The translations under genes were made by a program, and so were the position numbers. Below, piece after piece: positions 48,372 to 58,749 of a stretch of DNA of 64,000 nt; position 1 is the stretch's first letter, and every line of letters starts with the position of its first letter. The DNA is taken from contig CM043970.1 in assembly GCA_014529385.2 (NCBI GenBank), forward strand, positions 41,347,279 through 41,411,278, read 5' to 3'. This stretch comes from Adiantum capillus-veneris (Eukaryota > Streptophyta > Polypodiopsida > Polypodiales > Pteridaceae). The notes beneath the pieces were generated by a model. That model was not told the origin of the DNA. It was given only the letters and a program-made list of their open reading frames with translations, and searched no databases.

Positions 48372-49937
48372 CTAGTAGATGCTCATTCCACCTGGATCAA
48401 AAGGCCAAAGGCATATCGCCTGATTCACAAGAAGCATCATAACACCACACCTACATTTGTCAACAATCAACCAAAATGCACCATAGACATATCCAACTAG
48501 CACATCCGCTCTATCTGGACTTCCAAAAGCATAAATATTGCATGCCACATTCAACCCAACCGATAGAGACAACTCAAGTGACTCATCACCTGGCATCTTG
48601 GCTTCACCAGCCATAGAAACAACCTGCAAATCATGCACCCAAGTAGCTAAAAGCATTGTGTGAAGGTAAAGTTGTTGATATCCAAAGCACAAAAGTATCC
48701 CCACAGCACACATATCCCTAGCATAGGCATCCACATAGCTGAGATTGGACTTATATATGCCAAACCCCTTCTCATCATCATAAGCATACTCATCATCACA
48801 CATAACTTCATCCACATCATAATCATGGCTATCACCACTATCCATAGCTTCTAGCATGGGTTCATCAGTCTCCAAGAATATAGATCCCTGCTCTAAAACA
48901 CAATCATGCTCACAAATTGGTTCAATCACTGCACATACATCAAAATATGGCTTCAAAACAGGCTCCACATCCAACAAATCCACAAAATGGCTCTCAACCT
49001 TGCCCTCTTCCCTAATTTCCAAGGAACTAGTATCCAAAGATACATGCTCATCATCAATAACCTCAACCTCACACTCACATTCAGAATCACAAGGTACACA
49101 AGTAGCCAATGCATCCTCTTCAAGACTTTTCAATCCTGTATCCAAAGCATTACTCACCTCTTTAGGCTCTTCCAGAAGCCTGTCAACCTGCAAGACCTCT
49201 TTACGCTTCACAATAGACCTTGGGAAGAAACGAGAAACATCATAGGATAGGCTACTTTTCACCTGCTTAGGCTTAACTTCATCTTCCATGTCAAATCCAT
49301 CTTGCACATGCATCCCTGTACTAATACCATGTTCCTCAAGACGCTTAAACTTCCATTCCTTGTGCTTTGCAATGCATACCGCATCTTCAAAAGACTCGGG
49401 CCTCTTCAACTCAACCTCGAACCGCAACCAAGGTGACAAACCATCAACAAAAAAACTTTTCTTCAATGAACAAGGGGGGGTCTCATCCTTAAGAGCAACA
49501 CACCAACGAGTCCATAAATCTGTAAAACCGTGTACATAGGCATCAACACCTTGACAAGAACCTTTCTTAAGAGCATTGAGCTCATTCCATACTGCATTTG
49601 CATCTTCAAAAACTTGGAAACGCTCTAAAAAAGCTTCTATAAACTTGTCAAGACTCAAACCATAAGAAGAAGCCGCTGCCTCTTGAGCTTCCAAATCCTT
49701 GAACCAAACACGGGCCTCATCTTTCAAAAGCAATCCAAATAGCCTCAAAATCTTCTCCTCATCACACATATTGTTGCTTATGCATGCCACCTCTACTTGC
49801 TCCAGAAAGTCTTCCGCATCTTCACCACTTCTTCCATGAAATTCCGGATAAGAGAAAGCCATGGCTACCCAAGTTTCAATGCTTTGAGAACCCCTTTGAA
49901 CACACGTGCAAGAACCCAAGACTGTTAACTGACTCAA
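48372..49937 (-). CDS. gag: Uninterrupted gag-like protein of the non-autonomous element
   Basis: 521 codons if started upstream; 496 from the ATG at 49862, which has gccATGg context conserved with element A and is preferred. The first about 220 residues are Gag capsid-like, with MAFSYPEFHGRSGEDAEDF, QGVDAYVHGFTDLW and ELKRPESFEDAVCIAKHKEWK. Then comes a long acidic stretch rich in Asp/Glu (about residues 230-390) and a hydrophobic, Cys-containing C-terminus (GILLCFGYQQLYL; LVGYVYGAFWLIV). No CCHC knuckle, protease or pol follows. It has no stop or frameshift, unlike the gag of element A. Inferred role: structural protein joining particles made with another element's pol. Confidence 0.85.
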   Translation of the reverse strand: MSQLTVLGSCTCVQRGSQSIETWVAMAFSYPEFHGRSGEDAEDFLEQVEVACISNNMCDEEKILRLFGLLLKDEARVWFKDLEAQEAAASSYGLSLDKFIEAFLERFQVFEDANAVWNELNALKKGSCQGVDAYVHGFTDLWTRWCVALKDETPPCSLKKSFFVDGLSPWLRFEVELKRPESFEDAVCIAKHKEWKFKRLEEHGISTGMHVQDGFDMEDEVKPKQVKSSLSYDVSRFFPRSIVKRKEVLQVDRLLEEPKEVSNALDTGLKSLEEDALATCVPCDSECECEVEVIDDEHVSLDTSSLEIREEGKVESHFVDLLDVEPVLKPYFDVCAVIEPICEHDCVLEQGSIFLETDEPMLEAMDSGDSHDYDVDEVMCDDEYAYDDEKGFGIYKSNLSYVDAYARDMCAVGILLCFGYQQLYLHTMLLATWVHDLQVVSMAGEAKMPGDESLELSLSVGLNVACNIYAFGSPDRADVLVGYVYGAFWLIVDKCRCGVMMLLVNQAICLWPFDPGGMSIY

Positions 49938-50869
49938 TTCCCAAAAACTTCAATGGAGGTCAACTTCAGATAAGGACAAACACATGCACATCAAATGAGT
50001 TTTCATAGTTGATCATCGGAACTACAACAGGCAAAGGACATTCCAGTATCTCCCTTAATCTTCTTGGCCCGAACATGAAGACTATGCGTTGCTGGAAAAA
50101 GATCTTCCTAGACACATGAACATTTATCTGGATTCTCTGAGTTAAATGAAAAGGAGTGAATTGAGGTCCATTTTGATCATCCACTAAAGTCAACCATGAA
50201 GCTCCCAAGAAGGCACACCTGACTTATCCTCTGATTTTGCCAAAATTTCAGCAGCATAACAACATAAATGGCCCAAAAGACCAAAAAACCAGCCATCATA
50301 ACTTGGAAAATTTTTGGCAGAGTTTCCCCAGAAGTAGAGCAATAGGAACCCAAAATATAGACTGTATATGTATGCATAAACTGCCAACAATAGAACTCGA
50401 GCATCAAATAGGAATCACTAATACATAGCCTATGGCGAGGTCACGAAAAGGGTGCTCCAGCTACCTGTATCACCGAAAGGATCTCCACATTTGAGAATCC
50501 CCAAGCTCAATAAAACCTCACGCTATCGACCCTCACATGAAGGCTAATGCAAATCCCGTATATTCAAGTCTCGGAAATGACTATCTTGCAGACCAAGTCT
50601 CAGAAATGGCTGGGACTGCCAAATAAAACCAAGTATGGCTCCACAAATGCGTACAATGGCAGTTTCCACAAGTAACGAACAATTCAACAGAAAATGCCCT
50701 CAAACAGGCTCCAAGTGATGCATACCCACAACAACTGCAAGTGACATCACTGCTAGTATATCACTGTACTCCAGCTACCTATACCTGTGTGAATCACTTG
50801 TACCTGTACCTCTCCCTCTAACCTGTAACCTGTAATCCCGAATCTCGAAGCTTGAAGGCACTCGAAGAA
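49863..50869 (-). other. Leader of the gag-only element
   Basis: About 1 kb between primer site and gag, nearly colinear with 1911-2931 on the plus strand. No gene. Probably a shared packaging/translation region. Confidence 0.75.
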
Positions 50870-50889
50870 GATCCTCCGTGGGGGCGCCA
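50870..50889 (-). promoter_or_regulatory. Primer-binding site of the gag-only element
   Basis: Reverse complement of TGGCGCCCCCACGGAGGATC, identical to the site at 1891-1910, six bases inside the 5' LTR. Confidence 0.78.
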
Positions 50890-50895
50890 AAAGAA

Positions 50896-52037
50896 TGTGA
50901 GCGGGATGGAAACACACAGAACGCCTCTATAACGACCTGACACACACTCTTGGAAAGATACACACACACACACACACACTATGGGGAACCACTCGGCTTA
51001 CACAATCCACCTGGCCGAGACAGGGAACACACCGATGGAGCGAGAGGAGAGAGACTATCCACTTTCCCACTCCACACAGAGACACACACACACACACACA
51101 CACAAAAATCAGCTCAAAAGAGGAGAAATTTTGATAATTAGATACAAATGAGCCTGGGCCAACACCAAGGGACAAATAGCTCACACAAAATGGGTAAAAT
51201 ATACTAGATACAATCACAAATTGGAGAAGAAGCTTATAGGAGAAACTTACACAGCAAAAACAGCACAAAAAGAGTGAGTAATTTGGCAAAATGGACAGCG
51301 CCATCGCGTCCGGAACAGCCCAAAACCCCAGTCTATAATGTCAAAGTGCTCAAATCCGACCTCGGATAAGCAGTTTACGGCCAAAACAGGCTCCAAAAAC
51401 CCCAAAAACACACCTTCGGCTGTTCCTCCTCTCTTCTCCACGTTTTTTCTGGTCTTCTCTCTGTTTTTTCAGTTCCCACACTTAGCTTTATTAGTTGGGC
51501 ACCCTTGGCCTTTTAGATGACCTCAAACAGACCCCGAACAGGCCAAAAACTGACCTCGCAGTGCATAGTTGTCACCTTTTTGCATCATCCGCACACTTGG
51601 CACTCAACATTTTTCAATAATGCGTCTCACCACCACGTGAAGTGGCCCCAAAAAGTGGTCCTCATGATGACCTTTCTGCATAATTATCACAAGAAACATC
51701 CACGTTGTGTCCGTACTTCTCCGCGTGCAAGTATTGACCCCATTCGCCCTCCTGACGCCACTAGATGCCATCTGACGCACCTGCTTACCTCATGTCGTCG
51801 GCCCGTGGATAGCTTCCTCGAGAAGTTTTACGCGCTACCAACTCCTCATTATTGTAGAAAAAACACGCTGGTACTGGTAATAGTGAAAATCGATGCACTA
51901 TGTACATGGTGTCCTACCTGTACACATGTGGGCCCCACGTAACCACCTGGCTAAGGAAAATGGGCAATCCTTTATTCGATGCACCATGCATGTGTATGTA
52001 CATATGCGCAATCCGTTGCTCCAAAAAACTCCTGACA
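50896..52037 (-). repeat. 5' LTR of the gag-only element
   Basis: 1,142 bp. On the minus strand starts TGTCAGGAG and ends CCCGCTCACA. By eye it is over 90% like the LTRs of element A. Confidence 0.92.
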
Positions 52038-52266
52038 ACGTGATATGTTCACAGTTCACGAATGGGGATTATTGGACATAGTACGGTCTACAGTTCAAAG
52101 TTTCTACAAAGGCAATTGATGCTCAAGATGGCATTACTTTCAGGTACAAAGTTGAGGAGAGCAACAACGAGGTATATCCAGTTGGTGGACACTATTGGGG
52201 TGTCCATGGTAGCTTCTTCAGCGACTTGGTCTCACTATTGATGTCCACTATGAGTTGCAGAGAGGG

Positions 52267-52472
52267 TGGTAAAGTTTAGGCATCTCAAGTGAAGTGCCCA
52301 ATGTGATCCCATTATTTAGTTTGGCTTTTAGGTATTTATTTTACTTATTTGTCAAAGTCTTGGGTAGGGCAATCTACTAGGATTTCTATAGAAGCAACCC
52401 CTTGCCTCCATTGTATACACATTCAATTATTCATTGCCAAGGTTGATTGGTTCAGGAGACTCTCTCTCTCGT

Positions 52473-52545
<73 letters not shown>

Positions 52546-52590
52546 ATCTCTATCTCTCTCTTCCCCCTTCGTCTCTACGCTTCTGCAATT
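52267..52590 (+). repeat. LTR with internal (CT)n, right copy
   Basis: Matches 46251-46624 from TGGTAAAGTTTAGGC through the CT tract (52461-52560). Similarity fades after CTCTACGCTT, so the right end is uncertain. Confidence 0.7.
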
Positions 52591-52649
52591 TTTAGTTTGG
52601 ATTTTGCAAGGTTTCACTTCTGCGTTCTTCTTTCCTTTTGTGTGCCTTT

Positions 52650-53410
52650 GCCACCATGAATGCCTCCTTGTTACAATGCATTCCGTTTACTCCTGTGCTG
52701 CAGCTGGCTCTTAGAGGGGTGGATGCATGGTTGCAAGATTTGCACCGCGTGTATTTGCCAACCTCGATTGGCAAGGTATTCCTGTTCACTCGCAGGCCAC
52801 GACTTTGATTGATGAGCAGTTAGCTCTTGGTGATATGGTGCAGGTTAACAATCAGCAGATTCAGTTTGACAGTTGAAAGAATTTCAAGATGCTGTTGCCT
52901 GCCAAGCGATGGTGTTGTGCGAGTATCACACGTTATTCCTGCTGCATAGGTAGAGCTGGAGTTCGGCTTAAAAATGAAGGGCGAATATAAGTTATCAGGG
53001 CTCACTGATGCAACGATAAGAGATGCATATTGCTAGTTCTTGGAGGAAATTTGATTTCAAGCCAAAAGCTACACAATTTTTGCTAAAGGGCGTAATGTAT
53101 TGCATTTGGCCAACTTTGGGCCAGTGGCTTGGGCAGCGATTGTTACATAATGATTGCTAGCAGAATGTCAACGGGTGGAGGGGCAGATGGGACGCAGTAC
53201 CCAAACGAATACCAAGGTTGGGAAACTTCTTACTTTGGTGCTTCCCTTGCAGGAAGTTTTTCCTCTTGCCCTTCGCCCTTTGTGCCACTTCAAGGATGAT
53301 CGCTTTCTCGCACCCAATACTACGCCTGTTGAGGGGATGTCTCAAACACCTGCTCAAGTATTGGATGTGGCTGGTACTTCAACTACAGTGGTAGCCTATG
53401 GTTACACAGT
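52650..53410 (+). pseudogene. Unassigned coding-like stretch
   Basis: Broken plus-strand frames with protein-like composition: GVDAWLQDLHRVYLPTSIGK, then SQATTLIDEQLALGDMVQVN in another frame, and MSTGGGADGTQYPNEYQGW near 53163. These may be one gene with single-base shifts. I recognise no family. Confidence 0.35.
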
Positions 53411-53469
53411 TTAGGGACTTAATTTGATAGGGTTTAGTGGGGACATATTTTAGGGACTATAGGGAGAAT

Positions 53470-54060
53470 TTAGCCAGGAGTTTCATTTCAGATACAAAAG
53501 CAAAGGAGGCCTTAGTCTCAGAGATTGTAGACAAAGCTTCTAGTCTATGGAGCTAGGCATACCAAATAAAGGCGTTTCTCCATGGGTTCCAAAGAGGGAT
53601 ATCCAGGTATTTACATTCTCCAAGTAACAATTCCAAGTAGGTGAAAGGTTGAGGGTAGAAGGGAGCACATGCTCTCGAGAAATTTTATAGGAGAGGTTTA
53701 AATATTGGGCACAACATGAAAAGGTGGGTGATTACTGTTGTCCACATCTTGGAAAAGTCCCATTTCCAATTCTTGCCTTTAGAGCCCTTCTACCTCTCCA
53801 CAAGCCTTTTGAAGAACCATCCAACTGAGGAAGGAGTGTTTAATAGGAATGAGGAAACTCAAGGTGGCTTTAAATCTGAAAAGCCACTACTTACTACTAC
53901 AACATACCTTCCATTTTTTGTTAAGCTTTCCTTTTAGAGAAGCATCAAACTTTTGGGATAAGATCAAGCTTCTTGTATATCTGATCACCCACAAATTGTA
54001 AAGGGCTGCCCTTATAAGAGGTTATTCTGCAAATAGAAGTAAGCTCCTGAAAAAGATGAA
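53470..54060 (-). pseudogene. LINE 3' fragment
   Basis: Plus-strand ATCCAACTGAGGAAGGAGTG at 53819-53838 matches ATCCAGCTAAGGAAGGAGTG at about 59317, which lies inside the LINE C-terminal region on the minus strand. No RT core here. Confidence 0.6.
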
Positions 54061-54107
54061 GTTTGCTATAAAATTACTCAGATCTTCCTAATGATGAGTT
54101 TCTTTCA

Positions 54108-57100
54108 CAAGGCTTCAATCCTCTTCTTCTTCTTCATTCCATGCGTCCAATACGTTACAACCATCAGGGAATAACCCGTTTTTTGATATGAAGAGGTTTT
54201 GTCTCTTTCACACTACAAATCCCGACTACTTCCTGAGAAAACTACAAACACTGAATTAAAATGATAAAACTACACCCATTTTGGGTTTAACACTGGCACA
54301 GCCCAGTAGTAGAAAGTTTATCCCAACAAAAACTTTTGACTCATTTCCCACAAATCCCTTGTTCAAGAAAAAAAACTCAGTGCTAATAACTATATAGAGT
54401 GCAAAGTGAAGTGCCTTGAACTTAATCCAAGATTCACAATCTACACACTACATAATTACTAAACGTTGCCCATATTCCCCTCGAAGGATTACATTGATAT
54501 CCCATTTTATGCACCACCTCACCATCAAGAGTAATTTACAATGCACCATTATTTGCGACATGCCAAGGTTGGGAACCGATCAATTAAATCATCATACATG
54601 AGAGATCATACAAAACAAACTTGTAGAACCAAAGTTCTATAATCAAGCTTTTATGCCATGAACATTCAGTAAAAATAGCCAAATTCGGGTTCAAGATCCT
54701 CTGCATCCCTGAAATCTGCCTGACTGAAAACTGCATTCCTATAAACAACATTTCTTTGCAAATCTGAAATTCATCAAACATATCCTCAAAACATCTTCTC
54801 AAGAAAGTAAATTGATTCCAAGAACCATAGAAAAACTGATCTAAATGCTCCACAAACATCTCCTCTTCAATATCCATCATTCTCGACAAATCAAACTCAA
54901 AACAATTTCTTGTTTGGAACTCAACCATTCCATTCATTAAAGTCTACAAATTTTGCAAGAAAAACATCCAAAACATCAAATCCCTTTGAACTCCACAAAA
55001 ATTTTGCAAAATCAGGTTCAAAACCGGTATCTCTTGATCATTGTTTTGACTTTTGCTCCCTGAATTTCTTCCCTTATTTCATCAAGCATGACGACATAAA
55101 ACCAATGAGATATAAGAATATCAACATCATCTTCTCCATCAACAACAACACATAGAAATGCAGAACCATCTTCAGGAAAACCCACTTCACCATCATCAAG
55201 AACTTGCAAAAGGCTTGCATAATCATCAGCCAAAACCATCTCCTCGGTATCAACAAAACCATCGACATCAGGAACATGACCACATAAGGAATACAAATCT
55301 TCAAGAATACCATAAGGAAACTGAACTTCCTTGGAAAAAGATGCACTTCCAATCTCCTTGACCGAATTCGCAAAAGCACCAACATCATAAAGACCACTAA
55401 CGACAACTTTCTTAAGAGCATCATTAACTTTACAATAAGAAATATGCAAATCGGCTTCAGCTTGACCTTGAGAAAACTCCTTCATCAATAATGCTTTCTC
55501 TTCTTGAAGTTGATTGATTTTGAAAACAACTTCATTAACCGCAATCATATTTAAATACCCTCTCATTTCACAAATCCAAAGAAAGATTATGCATCATCTC
55601 TGCTTGAGAAATAACAAGACTTTGCAGTTCAACAAATTCAGGTACATAACTTTTTTGAAAATCAATAATCTCAGGATCACGGACCTGAATTACAAGTGGA
55701 ACTCTGTAAATCAGCAACCTTCGAGATCAAAACTTTAAGTTCAAGGACCTGAAATTCAAGATCCTTGTCTTCATAACATGCATAACTCATATCCACTCTT
55801 GAAAATTGGTTTTCAATTTTCAAGACTCCAAAACACACTTCTCCATCAACACAAATATCTTCCTCGGTGTCACTTGAAAGGTAATTCTCATCAAGCTACA
55901 TCAAAAATCGATTCATCACATCATCCTCATCATCAACACACCTTATGCATTCATCTATCTTCATATCTTCCACTTCATTACTCTGTAATCTAATCTTTCC
56001 CTGAATATCAACCTCTTCAAGATTGATGTCCAAGGTTGGTATATGGGATATTGGTGGCTTCTCTGGGTCACCCCCACTTGCATTCATTTCTTCTCAATCA
56101 CCAATTCTTCTTTCATGTAACTTTCATTCTCTTCCTACAAAGAGGTGAGTCTCTTTGCTGTGAGGTTTGGGGATAGTTAGCAATCCTCTTGGATCTCTTG
56201 GCTCTTGAGTTGCTCCTCACTTCCTCCTTCTGAGAAAGCGTACACATATAAGGACATCTCTTGATGGAATGACCGTGCTTTTGACAAATAATACATTACT
56301 TCTTCTTCTTCTTCTTTGCCATTAAGTAGACAAAAAAGAAATAGAGACGAATAGTATCACCATAATCCAAGAATCATTATGACATTGCATAAAATTGAAA
56401 TTTCCTGCAAAATCTTAGGAAACTGCCTGAATTTCCTGCGAATTGTTAGGAAAACACCCTGCATTGCTTAAAAATGCCATGAGGTTGCCAAAATGACTCT
56501 AAAACCAGTAAGACAATACCTTAATTGTTGAAAAATGCCTGATTTTTCAAAACTCCCTGAATAGAAGTAGGGTTTCCACTCCTTAATTTGCCACTTCTAA
56601 CAAAAACCAGCAGATGATTGCTATGTGTCATTGAAGAGAAAGAGACAGTGATGGTAAAAGCACGAGAGAGAAACTTTGCAGCATAACCGACTCACCATTC
56701 ACTTTGAGATTACTAGAATTCGCTCCCATGTCCATTAGGACACGCACAACAGGATTCCCATGTGTTATTGCCTCTCATCCCAACTCCTGAGAGAGACAAT
56801 AAGAAACCTCTTACACAAGATTCATTCACAAAATCCCTTAACAAACAGTGTTCAATACATACACAAGAATCTGGAATTTGTCAGGTGACTGAATACGAAC
56901 TAAAAATTGAAAGCACAGGAAAACAGGAATTTGACATTGCACAGGGCTTCAATCTTCTTCTTCTTCTTCTTCATTCCATACGTCTAAAACGTTACAACCA
57001 TCAGGGAATAACACATTTTTTGATATGAAGAAGTTTTGTCTCTTTCACACTACAAATCTTAACTACTTCCTGAAAAAACTACAAACACTGAAGTGGAATT

Positions 57101-57129
57101 ATAAAACTACACCCATTTTGGGTTTAACA
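54108..57129 (-). mobile_element. Decayed LTR element with CCHC-knuckle relic
   Basis: Right LTR 56763-57129 (367 bp; on the minus strand TGTTAAACCC to CAATAACA). A truncated left copy is at about 54108-54292. The interior carries minus-strand protein-like frames: a 182-residue acidic frame at 55566-55018, a frame at 54937-54584, and KKCIICQKHGHSIKRCPY, a CCHC zinc knuckle, at about 56240-56300. No protease, RT or integrase found, so it is non-autonomous or deleted. It sits inside the ORF1 of a LINE (57130 onward). Confidence 0.6.
56763..57129 (-). repeat. 5' LTR of the decayed LTR element
   Basis: Matches 54108-54292 over its right half (ACTACACCCATTTTGGGTTT at the end). The left half has no partner because the other LTR is truncated. 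Confidence 0.65.
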
Positions 57130-58740
57130 ACTCAGAGGGTCAAAAAGTTCTTCAAGAAGCACATACAACCTGCTGTTAGTTATGGGGTTAAGAGGCTTAG
57201 GGGCTCTGTTTTTCTTCCTACTATTTCTCTTTGGTACCTATTGGAACTGCTGCTTGTCACCTGCAAGGGGGACATGGGGTCCCTTGTCTTTGTTGAGGGT
57301 AGGGAAATCCTGCATAAGGTGTCCTTGAGCGTGACAAAGAAATCAAGCATTTGGCAGGTTCCTATACAAGATCTTCTAATAATGCAATAGGAATCCATTA
57401 CTATCTTTAATGGAAATTGAATTCTTCAGGGTTTTATTGATATCTACCTCAATAAGCAGTTGTTGATCCCATTTAGGGTTGATTCCTCCTCTTGATTTTT
57501 GCCCTAGGACTTTGCCAATCAAATTCCCTATATTTTGTAGCCAAGGACAAAAGTCTATGGGGAGATCAGAAAAATCTACCCACATGGGGACACAGGAGGT
57601 CTTGTCCCCTTTAGGATCAAAGCCCTTATACCATTTGAAAAAGGAAAGGGGGGTCTTCTAATCAACCACTATCCTTCAGAAAGAGGGATTGTCCCCTTTA
57701 GGATCAAAGCCCTTATACCATTTGAAAAAGGAAACGGGGGTGCTTCTAATAAACCACTATCCTTCAGAAAGAACCTATAGAGCAGTGTTGGAATATTCAA
57801 AGAACAACATGTAGTATTTATTTGGGAGGTATTGGATATGGTAAGGGTTCACATTTTTGTTCACCCAATTGGATGAAATCTAGTTCTTAAGAGAATCTAG
57901 AGGAGGCCGAGGCCCATGGCACAAACCAATAAGGACTTTATCACTCAATTGTTCAAACCATTTTTCTATGTCTTGCTTGTCAATAACAAGAGAAACCTCA
58001 TGAGTAGGAGTCTGAGGAATGGGATAATCAGCCCCCCCCCCCCCCAGGAGTGTTAGCCTTATTGCAGGCTTATGCACAAAGGTTCATTGAAATTGGGGAG
58101 CTCTATTTTGAGATAACATTAGGGGAGGGATTAACCCCTAGTTGAGTATAAGGAGGAAAATTTCTACCTCTTAATAGGTGCTCACCCCTAGGTAGGAACA
58201 ACCTATCCAAAGAAGTAGGAAGAGCCATACCTTGGTCTTTCTCCACGAACGGGAAAAATAGTGGGTTGATAGGGCTTTGGTGCAGCATCGTCTTTGTTAT
58301 ATCAGCATAAGAGGGCATCTAAGTATGCATAGGTAGCGATGCATGTAGCATCTGATAGGTTCCCATCCACCTAGATTAAGCCCCTAAAGGCCATGGCCAT
58401 TTTGAAGAAAATTTTCATGAGCAATTAGTTATGCCACCGACTGTGTGCTTTGTAGTGCCATGGCGATTCTAGGCGAACAAAGGCTAATGAATAAGAATGG
58501 CCTCGGAGAATCTGGGACTGTAGCGGTACCACTCCATTTTGGAGGGCATCTTGGAGTGACATCTCCCTCCCCATAAGGGGGAAAGGGTTTGTCAGTTGAA
58601 GAACGTGGGGGTGAATGCCTTCGAAGAGATGTTAGTACAGATTGTGAGAAATAGAATGATAGACAGGTCTCTTGAAGCTCAAGGTCTCCAATTCCTTGAA
58701 TCATTGACATTATTATCCCCCTTTTTTTGGGATAATAATA
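57130..58740 (-). pseudogene. L1-like LINE, 5' leader and ORF1 (copy B)
   Basis: Minus strand. Leader 58740-58330, then ORF1: N-terminus 58318-58103; DUF4283-like domain at 58077-57880 (IEKWFEQLSDKVLIGLCHG) and 57585-57376 (WVDFSDLPIDFCPWLQNIG, IGKVLGQKSRGG); and a decayed CCHC knuckle near 57350-57320 (FLCHAQGHLMQDFP with two Cys lost). The C14 run at 58032-58045 reads as glycines and probably shifted the frame. Cut at 57129 by the LTR element. ORF1 proteins bind LINE RNA. Confidence 0.8.
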
Positions 58741-58749
58741 TGATTAAAT

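Larger units (their letters stand above)
47240..52037 (-). mobile_element. Gag-only non-autonomous Ty3/gypsy element (relative of element A)
   Basis: 4,798 bp on the minus strand. 5' LTR 50896-52037, primer site 50870-50889, leader 49863-50869, one gag frame, purine tract at about 48325-48345, 3' LTR 47240-48321. Flanks are ACAT (47236-47239) and ACGT (52038-52041), a four-base duplication with one change. LTRs, primer site, leader and gag start match element A, but protease, RT, RNase H and integrase are completely absent. LTRs are close to each other apart from a deletion, so it is younger than element A. This is the structure called TR-GAG in plants. Confidence 0.9.
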
